IMG/VR virus record: IMGVR_UViG_3300002835_000147
Coordinates: 1-64,000 of that record
Direction: 5' to 3' (one strand)
Source of the DNA: a virus
DNA: 64,000 nt
Shown here: positions 16,959 to 26,900 of the stretch, piece by piece
How the letters are laid out: each line of letters starts with the position of its first letter
Position numbering within the stretch: the first letter of the stretch is position 1
Program-made: the position numbers and the translations under genes
The notes under the pieces: model-generated
Told to the model about the DNA's origin: nothing
Databases searched by the model: none
Seen by the model: only the letters and a program-made list of their open reading frames with translations

Positions 16959-17615
16959 TTACCAATCTACGTTGGTTGCAGATGAAGTTGTTGGGCCATC
17001 AAAGCCCAAATAGAATGCTTCTTGCTCGGCATAAGGAATTTTCTTTAGTGCCAACTCAAGAGGATATGGCTTAACTTCGGACCAATCAAATGGTTCCTTG
17101 TCTGGTGCACCTGGAATAGTTGTATAAGATGTTTCAGTTCCCTGACCATTACGCTTTACTTTCCATAGTACGTTAGAGATGCTTCCTGTTTCAAGAGCAT
17201 ACTCACGAATTGTATTAAATGCTGATTGCTTGCTAACACCCATTGACCAAATAGCCACATAAGGTGGTTCAATGCCATCGTCAACTAGAACATTGCAATA
17301 GAAACGAAGACGTGCTCTCCAGCCAGCCTTTGGATCTTTACGGTGCATTTCTTCTGCCCAGTCACGACCTTCTGACTCCATTGTATCTACAGCCTTGCGC
17401 TTGTAGTCTTTTGGATTTGTGTGTTCCTTTACAACTAGTGCAAGACCACGTTCTGCATTGTAGTTTGCAGAGTCCTCATCTAGTTCTTCAATGAAACGAA
17501 TTTTTGCTGATTGACCATCGGCAAGTTTTAACCATCTTACCTTTGGTGAATTTTCATCATATTTTGGTTTGTCAACTAGGGCGTTAATGTTTTTTAGTCC
17601 CTTTACTATAGTCAT
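16959..17615 (-). CDS. Probable single-stranded DNA-binding protein
   Basis: The 218-aa protein begins with a basic segment and a beta-rich core (KVRWLKLADGQSAKIRFI, RARLRFYCNVLV, ETSYTTIPGAPDKEP) that resembles an OB-fold. Its C-terminus is acidic-to-polar and unstructured (DGPTTSSATNVDW), as in phage SSB proteins. It sits between primase and DnaE in a replication operon, where an SSB is expected. No SSB family motif is secure, so the call rests on fold style and position. Confidence 0.55.
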   Translation of the reverse strand: MTIVKGLKNINALVDKPKYDENSPKVRWLKLADGQSAKIRFIEELDEDSANYNAERGLALVVKEHTNPKDYKRKAVDTMESEGRDWAEEMHRKDPKAGWRARLRFYCNVLVDDGIEPPYVAIWSMGVSKQSAFNTIREYALETGSISNVLWKVKRNGQGTETSYTTIPGAPDKEPFDWSEVKPYPLELALKKIPYAEQEAFYLGFDGPTTSSATNVDW

Positions 17616-17644
17616 ATTATTTTTTTCTCCTTGTATGCTTTTAT

Positions 17645-18571
17645 CTATTTTAACATGCCGATAATAGAATTGTCAAACTGGAACTCCAGTTTTTTAATTG
17701 AATCATCATCCATATCGCCTATATCTTTATATTTTTTATCTATATAAACAGAAGTGACAACTGGTCCAAGTTTTTCAATTAACTTATCTCTCATTATCAT
17801 TCCTGCATCATCGTTATCTGCAATTAAGACAATGCTATTAAAATATTTTTCTAATAGTTTTATCTGTGCTGCAGAAACATTAGCCCCTAACGTAGCAACG
17901 GCAGGGAAACCTACTTGATCTAGTCTAATTGCATCAAAAGATGATTCTACTACATAAACTATATTTGATGTTTTTATTCTATGCAAATTAAAAAGAATCT
18001 TTCCTTTTGGTAAACCTGGAGTATTTTTAAATTCTTTACCCTCAATGGTTCTTGCAACAAATCCTATACACATGCCGTCAGGGGAGTGTACTGGTATAGT
18101 TACAGAATCTTGTTTGTCGGAATATCCAAGATTAAACTTAATTACAGAGTCTTTTGTTATTTTTCTTCCTTCAAAATATCTTATTGCTCTTGGAGATTCA
18201 AGTGCTTGATTATTTAATCTTTTAATAAGTAGTTCATCATATTGCACAAAGTCTGGCTTATCTATTAACGCTTTGTTTATAGAATCCTCAATACTTGTTT
18301 CTTGCTCTTTACTTTTAATATATCTAACAGACTCAAAATATGTTCTATTTGATATATGCATTACAAACTCAATTAAAGTTCGTGTAGTTTGACATCCAAA
18401 ACAAAAAAACATTCCATGATCTTTTGATACTTCTCCAGCAGGAGTTCTATTATTATTATGGTAAGGACAAAAAATTATATAGTCGGTTCCATATTCTGCC
18501 TCAATGTCAACACCTGCCCCAATTAAAACACGACGAACTTGGTCTGCAGTATAAGAATCTTTACTTGCCAT
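17645..18571 (-). CDS. dnaG: DnaG-like DNA primase
   Basis: The 308-aa primase has a CHC2-type zinc finger with C35, H38, C57 and C60, and a Toprim domain with VVESSFDA (E209) and the acidic cluster ADNDDAG (251-257). It synthesises RNA primers for the phage polymerase. I start at ATG 18571 with AAGGA upstream, rather than 36 bases earlier. The C-terminal helicase-interaction domain of bacterial DnaG is absent, so it is a short primase. It overlaps the end of the helicase gene. Confidence 0.9.
   Translation of the reverse strand: MASKDSYTADQVRRVLIGAGVDIEAEYGTDYIIFCPYHNNNRTPAGEVSKDHGMFFCFGCQTTRTLIEFVMHISNRTYFESVRYIKSKEQETSIEDSINKALIDKPDFVQYDELLIKRLNNQALESPRAIRYFEGRKITKDSVIKFNLGYSDKQDSVTIPVHSPDGMCIGFVARTIEGKEFKNTPGLPKGKILFNLHRIKTSNIVYVVESSFDAIRLDQVGFPAVATLGANVSAAQIKLLEKYFNSIVLIADNDDAGMIMRDKLIEKLGPVVTSVYIDKKYKDIGDMDDDSIKKLEFQFDNSIIGMLK
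17647..17655 (-). promoter_or_regulatory. Weak candidate extended -10 before the SSB-DnaE-RecA genes
   Basis: The minus strand reads TGTTAAAAT at the very end of the primase coding region, 32 bases before the SSB-like start. One base differs from consensus and no -35 is clear. Confidence 0.3.
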
Positions 18572-19784
18572 CTTCAAAATCCTTATAACGATAATACCCT
18601 TTATCAAAATCTACTTGCACTAAAAAATCACCCATAAAACCATTACGATTTTTTCTAAATACACATTCAATAATATCACTATTGGTAGCACGACCAAGGG
18701 CCATTACCCAGTCAGCATCATAAGCAATCTGTCTAGACCATGCTGTTTGACCCAAAGTTGGTGCACTACTGAGATCTTTTACATCATCTGGAGTGGCAGA
18801 TGAGATGGCAATGATCGGAACTTCTTCACTAATAGCCATAAGTTTAAGTTCTCGTGAAAGGTTCTTCATTCGTACCGTTTCATTATCTGACTTTTGATTT
18901 GGACTCATAAGTTGTAAATAGTCTACAACAACAAAGTCTGGTCTATATTGGTCAATCTTTCCACGAATAACTGATGGGGTAACTTCCCCACCATTATCAT
19001 TAGAAATAATATGAAACTCTGGTCTGCCCGCAACTTTATTAGCATGCCAATTTTTAAGCATGTCAAGTTCTACCTCACCATTGCTTAGTTTACGATGAGA
19101 CCAAACACCTTCGCCCATAATTGCAAACACACGATTACGAACTTCTGTTTCAGACATTTCAAGAGAAATAATTAAAGGAGACTTGCCTTGTTTCCAAGCC
19201 TGTACAGCAAAGTATAGAGCCATCCACGACTTACCAATACCAGGGTAGGCTAGGAATACTCCCAATTGACCTGGCATAATTCCAGAAGGCAAATAATTAT
19301 CAAATCCTGGAAGATTAGTTTTAATACCAATCTGACCAGTCTCTTTTTGTTTTTGTACATTTTCATAATATGCAAGTGCAGACTCTAGATCTGTTGCATC
19401 AATATCACGAATAGCAGATGTATTCTTTTTTAACTCTGATGTTTTTGTGATTAACTGTTCAAGTGCATTAGAGCCATTTCCTACTTGAACTTCTGATGCT
19501 GCGTTACGTAAAATATCTTTTAAACTATCATTTAAATATTCTGTTTGTAATTCTTCAAGGTGATGTTTTGTTGATCCAACTCCATCTATTGTGGTAAAGT
19601 CTCTAAATTTTTCTATTACTAAAGATGCTGGAGGAACTGACTGATTGTTTTCTGAATACAACCTAATAAAATTCCATACATCGTTATGTGTTCTTAAAAG
19701 ATTTTCAACATTAGCCTGTAATAAAACATGAATTTGTTTATCATTGAGTACTGCTGTGATTAATTTTGCTTCTGTATTATTCAC
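18561..19784 (-). CDS. dnaB: DnaB-like replicative helicase
   Basis: The 407-aa RecA-fold hexameric helicase has Walker A AYPGIGKSW (179-187), Walker B FVVVDYLQLM (284-293), and an H4-like region (LSRELKLMAISEEVPIIAIS). A short N-terminal helical domain precedes the motor. The start is GTG, and its ribosome-binding site AGGAG is seven bases upstream. It is coupled to the upstream 102-aa gene and overlaps the primase gene downstream. It is expected to unwind the fork together with the primase. Confidence 0.92.
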   Translation of the reverse strand: MNNTEAKLITAVLNDKQIHVLLQANVENLLRTHNDVWNFIRLYSENNQSVPPASLVIEKFRDFTTIDGVGSTKHHLEELQTEYLNDSLKDILRNAASEVQVGNGSNALEQLITKTSELKKNTSAIRDIDATDLESALAYYENVQKQKETGQIGIKTNLPGFDNYLPSGIMPGQLGVFLAYPGIGKSWMALYFAVQAWKQGKSPLIISLEMSETEVRNRVFAIMGEGVWSHRKLSNGEVELDMLKNWHANKVAGRPEFHIISNDNGGEVTPSVIRGKIDQYRPDFVVVDYLQLMSPNQKSDNETVRMKNLSRELKLMAISEEVPIIAISSATPDDVKDLSSAPTLGQTAWSRQIAYDADWVMALGRATNSDIIECVFRKNRNGFMGDFLVQVDFDKGYYRYKDFEDGK

Positions 19785-20085
19785 TCAGCCACTCCTTTGC
19801 TTTTTGTCTTAATGCTGCTCTTTGTTTAATATCTTCTTCTACTTCTAGTTTACCATTAAGAATTTTTTCTGCATTGTATGCAAAATAATTCCATGTAGGT
19901 TCTTGTGCAATATTAAAATAATATTCTAATAAATCATAACATTGTGATATACCATAAGACTCAATAAGTGCATCGGCAGCCCATTGCTCTACGTTAAGGT
20001 TCATGTTAGACTTTTGCTCGTACCTTTGCAGGTAAAACTTATTAAATCTACTGAGCAAAGCCATTCGGTCTTTGCGTTCAGCCAT
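19777..20085 (-). CDS. Small helical protein, possible helicase loader
   Basis: The 102-aa helical protein has the pattern YYFNIAQEPTWNYFAYNAEK in its second half, reminiscent of small proteins found before replicative helicases. It overlaps the helicase start by eight bases, so it is co-translated. A loader or replication-accessory function is inferred only from context. There is no ATPase motif or zinc finger. Confidence 0.5.
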   Translation of the reverse strand: MAERKDRMALLSRFNKFYLQRYEQKSNMNLNVEQWAADALIESYGISQCYDLLEYYFNIAQEPTWNYFAYNAEKILNGKLEVEEDIKQRAALRQKAKEWLSE

Positions 20086-20297
20086 TAGTCTTTACTGTCA
20101 GACTCTGCTTCTGCTTCTTTAACCTTTTCTGTTAATTTGTCTTCAACAAATTTATACATTCTTTCAAAGGCCTGATCTGTATTTTCGCCATCACGCTTTG
20201 AGTCAACTACACCAAAGTCAAACCTTAGTGATTGAAAATTACCCAAGTTGAGGGTATATCCTAGCGCTACTGATATCTTTGTGTTTTCGTTTTCCAT
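20085..20297 (-). CDS. Small conserved phage hypothetical protein
   Basis: The 70-aa product from ATG 20297 has an N-terminal beta-like part (KISVALGYTLNLGNFQSLRF) and a helical acidic tail (EKVKEAEAESDSKD). A longer version could start at ATG 20336, inside the preceding gene; GGTGGGG lies before the internal ATG. It ends with a TAATG-like junction to the next gene. Function unknown; the replication-operon position suggests an early role. Confidence 0.5.
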   Translation of the reverse strand: MENENTKISVALGYTLNLGNFQSLRFDFGVVDSKRDGENTDQAFERMYKFVEDKLTEKVKEAEAESDSKD

Positions 20298-20317
20298 TGT
20301 CCCCACCATTTCTATTG

Positions 20318-20860
20318 TTAAATATTTTCTGCCCAAACAGGAATAAATCTGCCATCTTCTGTCTTTGTATATGTAAGTATACCGTCTCCCATTCGCCGTG
20401 TCAATTCTTGGCTTGTGGGTGTCATATTATTTGTTATAAGTCCATCTTTTCTTGGTTGTCCTATATGTATAGTAGCCAGTATAGCACGAATATCCCTAAC
20501 CATGCTTTCTGAATAATAAGATCTTATTCTAAATCCACGTTCACCATTTAACTTTGCACCAACTGGTGGAGGAATCATTCCAGTTTTAATTAACTTAGGC
20601 ATATACTTTCTATGACGATTAATTAACTTAGCAGTCTCTGCAACAGTATAGGCTCTTTCTCTATTTTTCCTAAAATCTGAACGCAAACAAGTTTCAATTC
20701 TATCCTTAGTTATATTATAAAAAGAAACCATTCCAGTAGATCGTGAACTATGGTGAATTCTTACCAGGTCATTATTTAGAAACCATATTTTTTGATTTCC
20801 CTTTATTACAGTTTCGTTATTGTAAATTTCGCCCTGTATAATTCCTTTGCCAGTAACCAT
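20318..20860 (-). CDS. MerR/excisionase-like DNA-binding protein
   Basis: The 180-aa basic protein has a winged-helix-type segment, AYTVAETAKLINRHRKYMPK (about residues 70-89), followed by FRIRSYYSESMVRDI, which is typical of MerR-like recognition and wing regions. The remainder is beta-like. It may recognise a phage site for replication initiation or transcription. It overlaps the next upstream gene by about 55 bases and is followed by the small protein gene. No dimerisation coiled coil is obvious. Confidence 0.6.
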   Translation of the reverse strand: MVTGKGIIQGEIYNNETVIKGNQKIWFLNNDLVRIHHSSRSTGMVSFYNITKDRIETCLRSDFRKNRERAYTVAETAKLINRHRKYMPKLIKTGMIPPPVGAKLNGERGFRIRSYYSESMVRDIRAILATIHIGQPRKDGLITNNMTPTSQELTRRMGDGILTYTKTEDGRFIPVWAENI

Positions 20861-20997
20861 CTTCCCTCTTCACTTTCTGCTGGTGGATGAAAAAACTTTC
20901 TCAAGCCACACACGATGCAATAAGTTTCTATGTGCTGAATACTACTATATTGTCTATCAACAAAGGTTCTACCCTTGCATTTTATGCAAGCAATCAT
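20806..20997 (-). CDS. Small zinc-ribbon protein
   Basis: The 63-aa protein has two CxxC pairs, CIKC (residues 4-7) and CIVC (27-30), giving a classical zinc ribbon, followed by a charged helix (SEEGRWLLAKELYR). It is one of three small Zn-binding proteins in the replication half of the window. The role is unknown. The gene overlaps the MerR-like gene and begins the replication run. Confidence 0.6.
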   Translation of the reverse strand: MIACIKCKGRTFVDRQYSSIQHIETYCIVCGLRKFFHPPAESEEGRWLLAKELYRAKFTITKL

Positions 20998-21008
20998 AAA
21001 ATTATCCT

Positions 21009-21449
21009 TTAGTTTGGAATTCCAACAATAATCAAATGTACTGCTAAAGATAGATCACCAGAAGCCCCAAATCTTACAACACCTTCAACCCTTGTTTCTG
21101 TAACACTTTTTAAAATAACATTTACATTTTGTCCCGCTGGAGTTTGTCCAATATTTACTGGTGTAGCAGAAACAATTGGAGGGTATTTAAAATCTTTAAA
21201 ATCGTAAGTAAATGTTCTTTCATTTCCAGCAGAAACTGTTGAGTTGTTGGCAACTTCAACATAACCACCAATTATTCTTGAATTAGAAGTTTTAATTTCT
21301 TGTTTACCCGCACTTACAGTATCTATAACTGTTTTATTAGTAGTTGTAGATGCAACCTGTGTAGAAAGATCGTTTACAGCATCAACCAAACTGTATAAAT
21401 ATGTGACATCAAGAGGCTGCCCTCTTTCTGGTAGTGGTACTTTTGCCAT
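21009..21449 (-). CDS. Small virion or baseplate-associated protein
   Basis: The 146-aa protein has a helical N-terminus (DVTYLYSLVDAVNDLSTQVA) and a beta-rich C-terminal part (NSTVSAGNERTFTYDFKDF). It is the last of the tail-tip run before the replication genes. AGGAGG precedes the start. The beta-sandwich-like C-terminus resembles small fibre proteins. A structural role is inferred from neighbours. Confidence 0.5.
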   Translation of the reverse strand: MAKVPLPERGQPLDVTYLYSLVDAVNDLSTQVASTTTNKTVIDTVSAGKQEIKTSNSRIIGGYVEVANNSTVSAGNERTFTYDFKDFKYPPIVSATPVNIGQTPAGQNVNVILKSVTETRVEGVVRFGASGDLSLAVHLIIVGIPN

Positions 21450-21465
21450 TATTTCCTCCTATTAA

Positions 21466-21474
21466 AGTATATCA
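21466..21474 (-). promoter_or_regulatory. Candidate extended -10 promoter before the 146-aa gene
   Basis: The minus strand reads TGATATACT in the 25-base gap after the 166-aa gene, followed by AGGAGG and ATG. It could also drive the replication genes downstream. Confidence 0.45.
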
Positions 21475-21975
21475 TTAAACGGTGTGTGGACCATCTTCAT
21501 AAACTAATAATAAAGCAGACTCTCTAGTAATTGGAGTTCCTTTTAAATATATTTCTGCTGAAAGTTTGTTAGGTGCAGACCCTTGAACTACCCCGCCTAT
21601 TGTGTATGTGCTGGGAATTGGAAAAGAAATGTTTGCACCATCAATTCTTTGTTTATAAATCCAATCTCCATTATCATTTCTATCCCATTTTAACCAAATA
21701 TCAAACTCGTGTGCTTTTCTAATTTCAACTCCATCTTTTTGTATTGAAACAGAGTCCCAGGCTAGGGTTGCAACTTGTCCTGATTTATTAAAAGATATAT
21801 CTCCAGAAACGTAAGTATAGTTTGGTTGAACAATTGATGTTGGTGACCATTGTGATGTTCTGTTTTTATCTTCAGAAACTACCCTATACTTTAAAATATA
21901 ACCTTCTTCATTTACGTCTATTGTGGGAAGGTTCTTTTGTCTTATTCTTATTTTTTTAATTCCTGAATCAGGCAT
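21475..21975 (-). CDS. Baseplate/tail-tip beta-sandwich protein
   Basis: The 166-aa protein is beta-rich, with a fibronectin-like region (EGYILKYRVVSEDKNRTSQW) and a central strand run ending AEIYLKGTPITRESALLLVY. It has no signal peptide. The gene is coupled to the large tail protein upstream by a TAATG junction, so a tail-tip role is likely. No specific family is assigned. Confidence 0.5.
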   Translation of the reverse strand: MPDSGIKKIRIRQKNLPTIDVNEEGYILKYRVVSEDKNRTSQWSPTSIVQPNYTYVSGDISFNKSGQVATLAWDSVSIQKDGVEIRKAHEFDIWLKWDRNDNGDWIYKQRIDGANISFPIPSTYTIGGVVQGSAPNKLSAEIYLKGTPITRESALLLVYEDGPHTV

Positions 21976-23120
21976 TATGTTACACCAACTGAAAATCTAA
22001 ATTCAATATAATTGCTAGTATTAGGACTTTTTACAATAGTTGATGCATCTACATTTTGAATTACTGAATATCCAGTTAAACCATAAAGTGGATTTACTGT
22101 AGAAATATTTTCTAATCTCATTGCATCTAATGCTACGTAATAATTATTAGACGGAATACCTGCATCAATAACACAAGCATATATTTTTATAACAGTAACT
22201 GCATTCCATGTAAAGTTTGCACTAGTATATAATTCTTGAAGTTGTTTTGTTACAACAAAATATCGTTCTGTAGAAAAATCATATGCTCCACCACTGCTAT
22301 CATCAATAACTTCTGCTTCAAATCTAGCATATTCTGCAGTTTCTGTTTCTGTTGATGCAAACTCAACCATAATTCTTACATTTTCTGGAGTTGTTACAGA
22401 TGCACCATCTTTACTTATTAATGAAAAGGCTAAACGTAATTCATCTGTTGGAGAGTTTCTTGTAAAATCAATATTAGCGCCAGTTAAATGTATATGGTTT
22501 GATCCAGGCTCTATTACAAAATGATCCTGCGCCGCTCCACTTTCTTCATTAATTGTAATATCAGAGTCATCGCCTTGTATTAAAATAACATTGTTTAAAA
22601 ATCTTGGTCTTTCATATCTTTCAACTCTTGGAGATTTAAAAAATATTGGATTATCCCCGCTTGTTTGAAATACACTATCTGCAACTGCAATAACATTATC
22701 ATATTCTGGTGCGTCTAATGCAGTAGAAAATGTATTAATTGCTACTGCTGCTTCTGCCGTATGATGTTGCCAATTTTCAGTTTGTGTAAAAGCAAATACA
22801 GTCTTACTATCATAAGCACCAGCAGAAGGGTTTGATCCAGCAGAATAGATTCCAATTTCAGAAATTTCGTATCTTTCTTCTGTTGGTAATTCTGCAGTTA
22901 AAACAATTTTATCTAATCCATTTTCATTTACAAAACCTCTTGAAGATATTGGGACACGAAACATTTCAAAATCTAAATTTTGTTTTGCTGAATAGTTTCC
23001 AAGTGGATCTCCAGTAGTCAATGGTGTAGCACCGCAACCAATAGCAAGATATGATGCATATGCTGGCGCTTGTCCAAGCAAATATTTTGCAATAATTGTT
23101 TTACCAGTATTAGTTATCAT
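21975..23120 (-). CDS. Tail tip / fibre-connector protein
   Basis: The 381-aa protein begins MITNTGKTIIAKYLLGQAPA then YASYLAIGCG, a start I associate with phage tail-fibre or baseplate proteins. The middle holds a beta-rich jelly-roll-like segment with LAFSLISKDGASV and ERYFVVTKQLQELY. No enzyme motif is seen. It overlaps the previous gene by ATGA and the next by TAATG, so the tail-tip genes are translated as a coupled set. Confidence 0.6.
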   Translation of the reverse strand: MITNTGKTIIAKYLLGQAPAYASYLAIGCGATPLTTGDPLGNYSAKQNLDFEMFRVPISSRGFVNENGLDKIVLTAELPTEERYEISEIGIYSAGSNPSAGAYDSKTVFAFTQTENWQHHTAEAAVAINTFSTALDAPEYDNVIAVADSVFQTSGDNPIFFKSPRVERYERPRFLNNVILIQGDDSDITINEESGAAQDHFVIEPGSNHIHLTGANIDFTRNSPTDELRLAFSLISKDGASVTTPENVRIMVEFASTETETAEYARFEAEVIDDSSGGAYDFSTERYFVVTKQLQELYTSANFTWNAVTVIKIYACVIDAGIPSNNYYVALDAMRLENISTVNPLYGLTGYSVIQNVDASTIVKSPNTSNYIEFRFSVGVT

Positions 23121-23962
23121 GAGTTTATTTCTCCAAGATCCGCTTCATATATTGTACCATCTGAGGTAATTTGTACCTCAATTTGCTCATCATTGTTTAT
23201 ATTAATAAACTCAATGATTAAATCGCCAGTACCCTCTTCAATATAGACATTTTCTCCATTTGCTCCATTACCCTCGTTTGGAATTTTATCTTCTAGTTTT
23301 ATTGAAAAACCAGCAAAATATTTATCTGCGGTTTGTTGAAGACTAAGAATATTATTTGGATTATATCTTTGTTGTATAGATGATAAATTTTTAATTGGTT
23401 GATAAGATATTTTTTGACCATTAATAATGTCAGATCTTGTAATATTGATTAATTCTTGTCCGCCAATATTTTCAAATATTAGATCTGCCATAGTGTCTAC
23501 CGTTGTTGCTTCGTCATCAAATAAAATAATATCAAGAGTTGCAGTTTTAACTGGTGGGGGTGGAGGAGCCATAACGGTTGCAGATATTGGAGATGGAGTA
23601 AGTGGTGTTGGAGTTACGGCTGGTATAAAGTTATTTGATACAAGCGAAGCCCCACCTATATTTTGTGATGAGTAAAAAGGTTCATTAGATTTTTCTTCTG
23701 CTTTTCTAAAATCTCCTGGAGAATATTTTGAAGTTGATGTTACTTCTGGTACATATCCAGTTTCTGTACGGACCGTTCCCATTGGAATTGGCCCAACAAA
23801 TAATCCATTTGATGTTGATGGCTTGTAAGCAGGCAAAACTGTTGGTGTAAAATTTTTAACAGGAGTAGTTGGAACAAAAGGACTATACTTTGCAGGACCA
23901 GTAAACTCTGGTTCTTTTTTAGATGTTGTTTTTACCCTACTTTCTCTTTCATTGGCTTTCAC
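23117..23962 (-). CDS. Proline-rich tail-tip hypothetical protein
   Basis: The 281-aa product has a low-complexity Pro/Thr/Ser-rich first half (TPTPLTPSPISATVMAPPPP), then a folded beta-rich C-terminal half (TLDIILFDDEATTVDTMADL; VYIEEGTGDLIIEFI). GTG start with GGAGG seven bases upstream. Flanking tail-tip genes imply a virion linker or adaptor role. It may tether baseplate parts. Confidence 0.5.
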   Translation of the reverse strand: MKANERESRVKTTSKKEPEFTGPAKYSPFVPTTPVKNFTPTVLPAYKPSTSNGLFVGPIPMGTVRTETGYVPEVTSTSKYSPGDFRKAEEKSNEPFYSSQNIGGASLVSNNFIPAVTPTPLTPSPISATVMAPPPPPVKTATLDIILFDDEATTVDTMADLIFENIGGQELINITRSDIINGQKISYQPIKNLSSIQQRYNPNNILSLQQTADKYFAGFSIKLEDKIPNEGNGANGENVYIEEGTGDLIIEFININNDEQIEVQITSDGTIYEADLGEINS

Positions 23963-23963
23963 A

Positions 23964-26900
23964 TTACACCTCCGCCAAGTAAATAGTCATTTCTGGCCCA
24001 CTTATTCTTCTTGTATAATCAATATTATATACTATAAACCTAGAAGTATTTTTTGTTACTAAATCTAAATTATTAGAATCTTTATAATCAATTGTAACAA
24101 TATCTCCAAGTTGAATAGTTGGAGTTGTAAAAATTTTTACTCCAATAGATTTTTTTGGAACCATTAATTTATCTATAAGCCATCCCATTAAATTTTCAGC
24201 ATCATCGTGTGTTTGAATATATGGTGTGTCTAAAGTAAACTCGTTATTGCCATATATCATTCTGCTTAACTTTATATTATCAAATTTTTCTTTTTCAATA
24301 AGTGGAGAAATAATTTGAGAAGAACTGGTTAGTTGTGGATTAGAAAAATTACTACGCTTTTTAAAATATTCATCAACCGTTAATTCGTGAGTTGTATCTT
24401 GAGTAAATGTAATACCTTGAATTCTTAAATAATTTCCACTAGTTTCATCAAGATTAATTGCTGTATCTGTAGCATTAAAAATTAAAAATTCAGCACCATA
24501 AGAATCAGCATAAAATCCAGATGTTGTATAACCTTTTATTTTATTAAATGTTGGGGATATCTGAGCATAAAGAGCAGGATATGCACGATCATATTTTATA
24601 TCAAAATAAGAACATTCTCTCATAATTGAGCCAAATTCTTCAAAATATAAATTATATTTAGGTGATTCTTGAGAACTAATTCCAGACAGATAGGTTGACT
24701 GAATAATTCCGCTCATAGCATACCTTCTAAAAGATTCACTAGCATTTATTTCTTTATTCCCAAATGCTGATGAAAGAGTTTCTCCAACTGTAAAAACACT
24801 ATTTTGAGAATAATTTTCAGATAATGCATAAATATTTTCAAACATAACCCTAGAAGATCCACGAACAAATGGGGCCATATTATTATATATTGGAAGTGGA
24901 TCTGGATCATCCACAACCTGAATTAATTGATTATTGATATACAAAAAGAACCTTCTAACCTTTCCTATATCCTGATACTCTACAGCCAAATCATAAACCG
25001 TTGGGTTTTCTTCGCCAGTCATCCTATATTGTCCTGTAAATCTACCGTCATCAACTATAATTTTTGATAATCCGCCCCAAAGTTTTACAGGTATTGCTTC
25101 ACTGTTTGAAGAATTTTTTTTGATTTTATAAAATACTACGTTATTAACCGAAATACTAGATTTATTATTATTGTCTAAATTCAAATATGATTCTACATTT
25201 TGTTCTGTTAAAGCAACAATTTCAAAATAATATCCATTATTTGTTTCTGGATTAAGCAATACCGCTAAACCACCAGAGCCTCCACCTATGTTTACGTTTT
25301 GATCTGGTTTTACTCCAGCAACCTGGTAATATGTAGTGCTTCCTATTGGAGTTTGGCTACGAATTTCATTGTTTTCAATTTTTCCAATAATTCTTACCCT
25401 AGCACCAAAATGTTTATATGCATTGTTTAAATTTTTATAAACATACGAAACTAAGTCAATAGGTTTTTCTGTTGTTGCAAAAGATGGACCATTCATAACT
25501 AATGCAGAAGATTGTATTGTTCCAGACTGTGTTGATAAAGTATTATTAACCGATGTCTCATTTGAATAACTTGAAGACATAAAGTTTTTTATGGTTCCAT
25601 TTCTTGATGTCTGTCTTGCTTTTGTATTATTAATTCCTGCTGCACCAATTGTTGTTGATGGTACAGATATATCTTCAAGTAGTTTAGTTGTAAATAAATA
25701 TTCTGTCTTCATTTCGCATCCCTTAACATAGTCATTATTAGACCAATAAGAATTTATGCCTGCAGAATGTGTTGTAACTGGTGTTCCGAATTGTGCACGT
25801 CCATGCTCATAAACTGGACCATCTTGTAAACGAGTAATTCCATCAACTGTTTCATAAAATGGAATAGTATATATTCTAACTAATCCTGTAGGATATATTT
25901 TTCCATTAAATGGTAGTGATTTAAAATAATTTTGATATTCTTGATTACTTGTAATCCAAACATTGCTACTACCCTGTCTATGTGAAGTTCTCCATGCCTG
26001 AATTTCTTGACCTTTTTGCGCTTCTGTGATTTCTCCATTGGCAACTTTTTTATCTAAATTATCAATAATACTAACTGGGGCTAGCCTTCCAGGCAAAACA
26101 ACCTGTGGTGAAGATTCTAGCAATGACCCATCTGATTGAATAGGATACCAAATTGCAAGAGTAACATTAAACTGAGCAGCATCATATCTAATAATTTCTC
26201 CATTAGAATAAAAATATCCTTGGTATCTAGTAAGCCAATAAACGTTTTCTCCAAGATCTATTACATTGTTTTGAATTTTATGATTAGATACTGTTGGAAC
26301 ATTATTGGATAAGTCTGAATTTATTGGCATTGCTCCAAGAACATATTTTGATTGCTTAGATGCAACTTCATTAATTGTTTTTGTTGAATCAGTTCCAGAT
26401 GCTTCCCAAAGTAATGCTGGCTTGTATATCCAAGTTTTTTCTTGGTCAATCATACTTGCTTGACGAATATTTCCATAAGATCTTTGAATATATCTAGTTG
26501 TATAGTTAATTTTTCCATTATTATAAATTCTTTTATCTTCAGATGCTATTGATAAAATATTAGGTAATATTCCTGATGTTTGGTTTTCAATTATTCCGCT
26601 AATAGACTGATTATTTGATCCAGACAAAATAAGGTTAGTTGTTCTGTCATTTTCTTTTGGCAACATATAATTTTTGCTCATTACAACAAAATTATTATAT
26701 TCATCAAAAAACATTGCACTCTGTGTTGCTACCGCCAATTGATTTAAAACTTCTGCCACAGTTTGGTCTGGCGCAATAAAGAAATATGGAATTACTGCTT
26801 CTGGCTCATCCGTATTTCTATAAAAAACATAATTGCTAAATCCGATGTAATCAAGAATTAAGGTAATGGCATAACTAAGTGATACTTCTGTAACCAACAT

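Noticed and set aside
18572-18607. Longer primase start 36 bases upstream
   Set aside because: The extension (MIKGIIVIRILK) lies in the coding end of the helicase gene; ATG 18571 has a ribosome-binding site.
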